A stretch of DNA of 64,000 bases, from positions 467,501 through 531,500 of the forward strand of contig NZ_CP048209.1 of assembly GCF_010119935.1 (NCBI RefSeq), given 5' to 3'. The position numbers and the translations under genes are program-made. This DNA is from Paenibacillus lycopersici (GTDB lineage Bacteria > Bacillota > Bacilli > Paenibacillales > Paenibacillaceae). The notes under the pieces were generated by a model. The model had not been told where the DNA came from and made no database searches. It worked only from the letters and a program-made list of their open reading frames with translations. Below, in pieces: positions 63,127-64,000 of this stretch; the first letter of the stretch is position 1; every line of letters starts with the position of its first letter.

Positions 63127-64000
63127 ATGAACGACAATAAGGACATGAACCATGAATTCGATCACGCCAACGAAGGTCTGACGATATATCGCTACGAATC
63201 CTCGCGGAAGGCGGCCGCCTTGCAGAAGAGGTATGAAGACGCGATCGCGGCGAAGGGCGGGACAGGGGCTTCGGGAGGCGGCGCGAACCGTCGCGGACGA
63301 ACGTCGGCCCCATCGATTCTGGCGGCCTTTCTTGCCGGCGCCCTGATGATCGGCGGGCTGGCCTATACATCCGATCGATTGAATTTGTTCAGCGGCGGGA
63401 CGGCCGGCGTCGTTCAGACGGCCGCCGCGAACGGCGATTCTCATTCGGCCGCTGCCGGAGTAAAGACGGCTTCTCTCCAATCCTCGACGGAGGATTTCGC
63501 TACGGTATTCAACCAAGCGAATCCCGCGGTCGTGGAGATCGCGAATTACGGGATCGAGAGCAACCGGTCGAATCTCAATCTCTACGGCAGGAACGGCGGA
63601 TGGCCGGGCAGCCGGCAGCAATCGGCGCAGAGCAGCCAGGATCCCGTGCTGATGGGCACGGGGTCCGGATTCTTCTTCGATAAGAACGGTTATATCCTGA
63701 CGAATCAGCACGTGATTGCAGATGCCGAGGAGCTTAAGGTGACCGTGCCCGGATACGATACGCCGCTTACGGCGAAGGTCGTCAATGCGAACGAAGATCT
63801 GGACTTGGCGGTGCTCAAGGTGGAGAATCCGGACGGCACAAGCTTCCCGGCGCTAAGCTTCGGCGACTCGGATCAAGCGAATATCGGCGATTGGGTCATC
63901 GCGATCGGCAATCCGTACGGCTTGGATCACACGATGACGACGGGCGTGCTTAGCGCGAAGGAGCGCCCGATTACGGTCACGGAGGACGACGGGTCCCCGC
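63127..64000 (+). CDS. htrA: HtrA/DegP-like membrane-anchored serine protease (3' end outside window)
   Basis: 291 residues are visible, with no stop before the window edge. A cytoplasmic N-terminus of ~58 residues precedes one membrane segment (59-80, SILAAFLAGALMIGGLAY). A low-complexity linker and the trypsin-like domain follow. Catalytic His195 is in LTNQHVIADA and Asp226 in NEDLDLAVLKV; GDWVIAIGNPYGLDHTMTTGV is typical. The catalytic Ser and PDZ domain lie beyond the edge. ATG 63127 follows GGGAGGA. Role: extracytoplasmic protein quality control. Confidence 0.93.
   Translation, partial: MNDNKDMNHEFDHANEGLTIYRYESSRKAAALQKRYEDAIAAKGGTGASGGGANRRGRTSAPSILAAFLAGALMIGGLAYTSDRLNLFSGGTAGVVQTAAANGDSHSAAAGVKTASLQSSTEDFATVFNQANPAVVEIANYGIESNRSNLNLYGRNGGWPGSRQQSAQSSQDPVLMGTGSGFFFDKNGYILTNQHVIADAEELKVTVPGYDTPLTAKVVNANEDLDLAVLKVENPDGTSFPALSFGDSDQANIGDWVIAIGNPYGLDHTMTTGVLSAKERPITVTEDDGSP

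Overview
The window looks like a chromosomal segment of a spore-forming, moderately GC-rich Firmicute close to Paenibacillus. The evidence is gene content and order: hprK-lgt-ppaX-yvoF, his operon, yvcD-like TPR gene-trxB, rapZ-yvcK-whiA-crh, clpP, cggR-gap-pgk-tpiA-gpmI-eno, and secG-rnr-smpB-ssrA all match the Bacillus subtilis arrangement. An Sda-like sporulation kinase inhibitor, S-layer (SLH) proteins and a CtsR box before clpP support this. All calls come from reading the sequence; no database search was run.

Layout. 1-270: end of a tRNA cluster (probable Phe, Tyr, Lys). 0.3-3.9 kb: a TagO-type glycosyl-phosphate transferase, a PucR/CdaR-type regulator and the shared sugar-ABC ATPase MsmX. 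4-8.4 kb: hprK, lgt, ppaX, an acetyltransferase and a polysaccharide deacetylase. 8.4-14.6 kb: histidine operon hisZGDBHF-IE, with hisA missing. 14.8-23.7 kb: a divergent PRPP synthetase, TPR protein, trxB, glucokinase, rapZ, yvcK, whiA and an HPr/Crh protein. 23.9-26.3 kb: SIMPL protein, Sda-like protein, clpP and tRNA-Arg. 26.4-34 kb: CggR-controlled lower glycolysis. 34.2-37.3 kb: sugar isomerase, AraC regulator and PhyH oxygenase. 37.3-42.3 kb: secG, an RNase R with a very long basic tail, smpB and tmRNA.

42.3-45.5 kb is A+T-rich accessory DNA directly behind ssrA: two covarying stem-loops, a DUF3800 gene and several eroded gene fragments, with a 9-bp copy of the tmRNA 3' end at the far side. 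This looks like a decayed integrated element. 45.5-56.8 kb encodes three large exported proteins (cadherin-like repeat/LTD-like, SLH, and NHL/cadherin-like/SLH) separated by repeats, a palindromic element and an oxidoreductase remnant. 56.9-59 kb is a two-component system on the minus strand. 59.3-63 kb holds a 900-residue double UxaA-type protein and an aldo/keto reductase. The window ends inside an HtrA-like protease.

Functional links. HprK and the HPr/Crh protein form the carbon-catabolite sensing pair, and CggR with its recognisable operator controls glycolysis. MsmX, GlcK and YvcK also belong to carbon handling. RNase R, SmpB and tmRNA form the ribosome rescue and decay set. The most unusual items are the non-coding repeats: two hairpins with compensating stems behind ssrA, a 100-bp dyad repeat between trxB and glcK, and the palindrome near 51 kb. 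Others are the missing hisA, the HPr/Crh hybrid, the RNase R tail, the double UxaA and the block duplication in the NHL/SLH protein.
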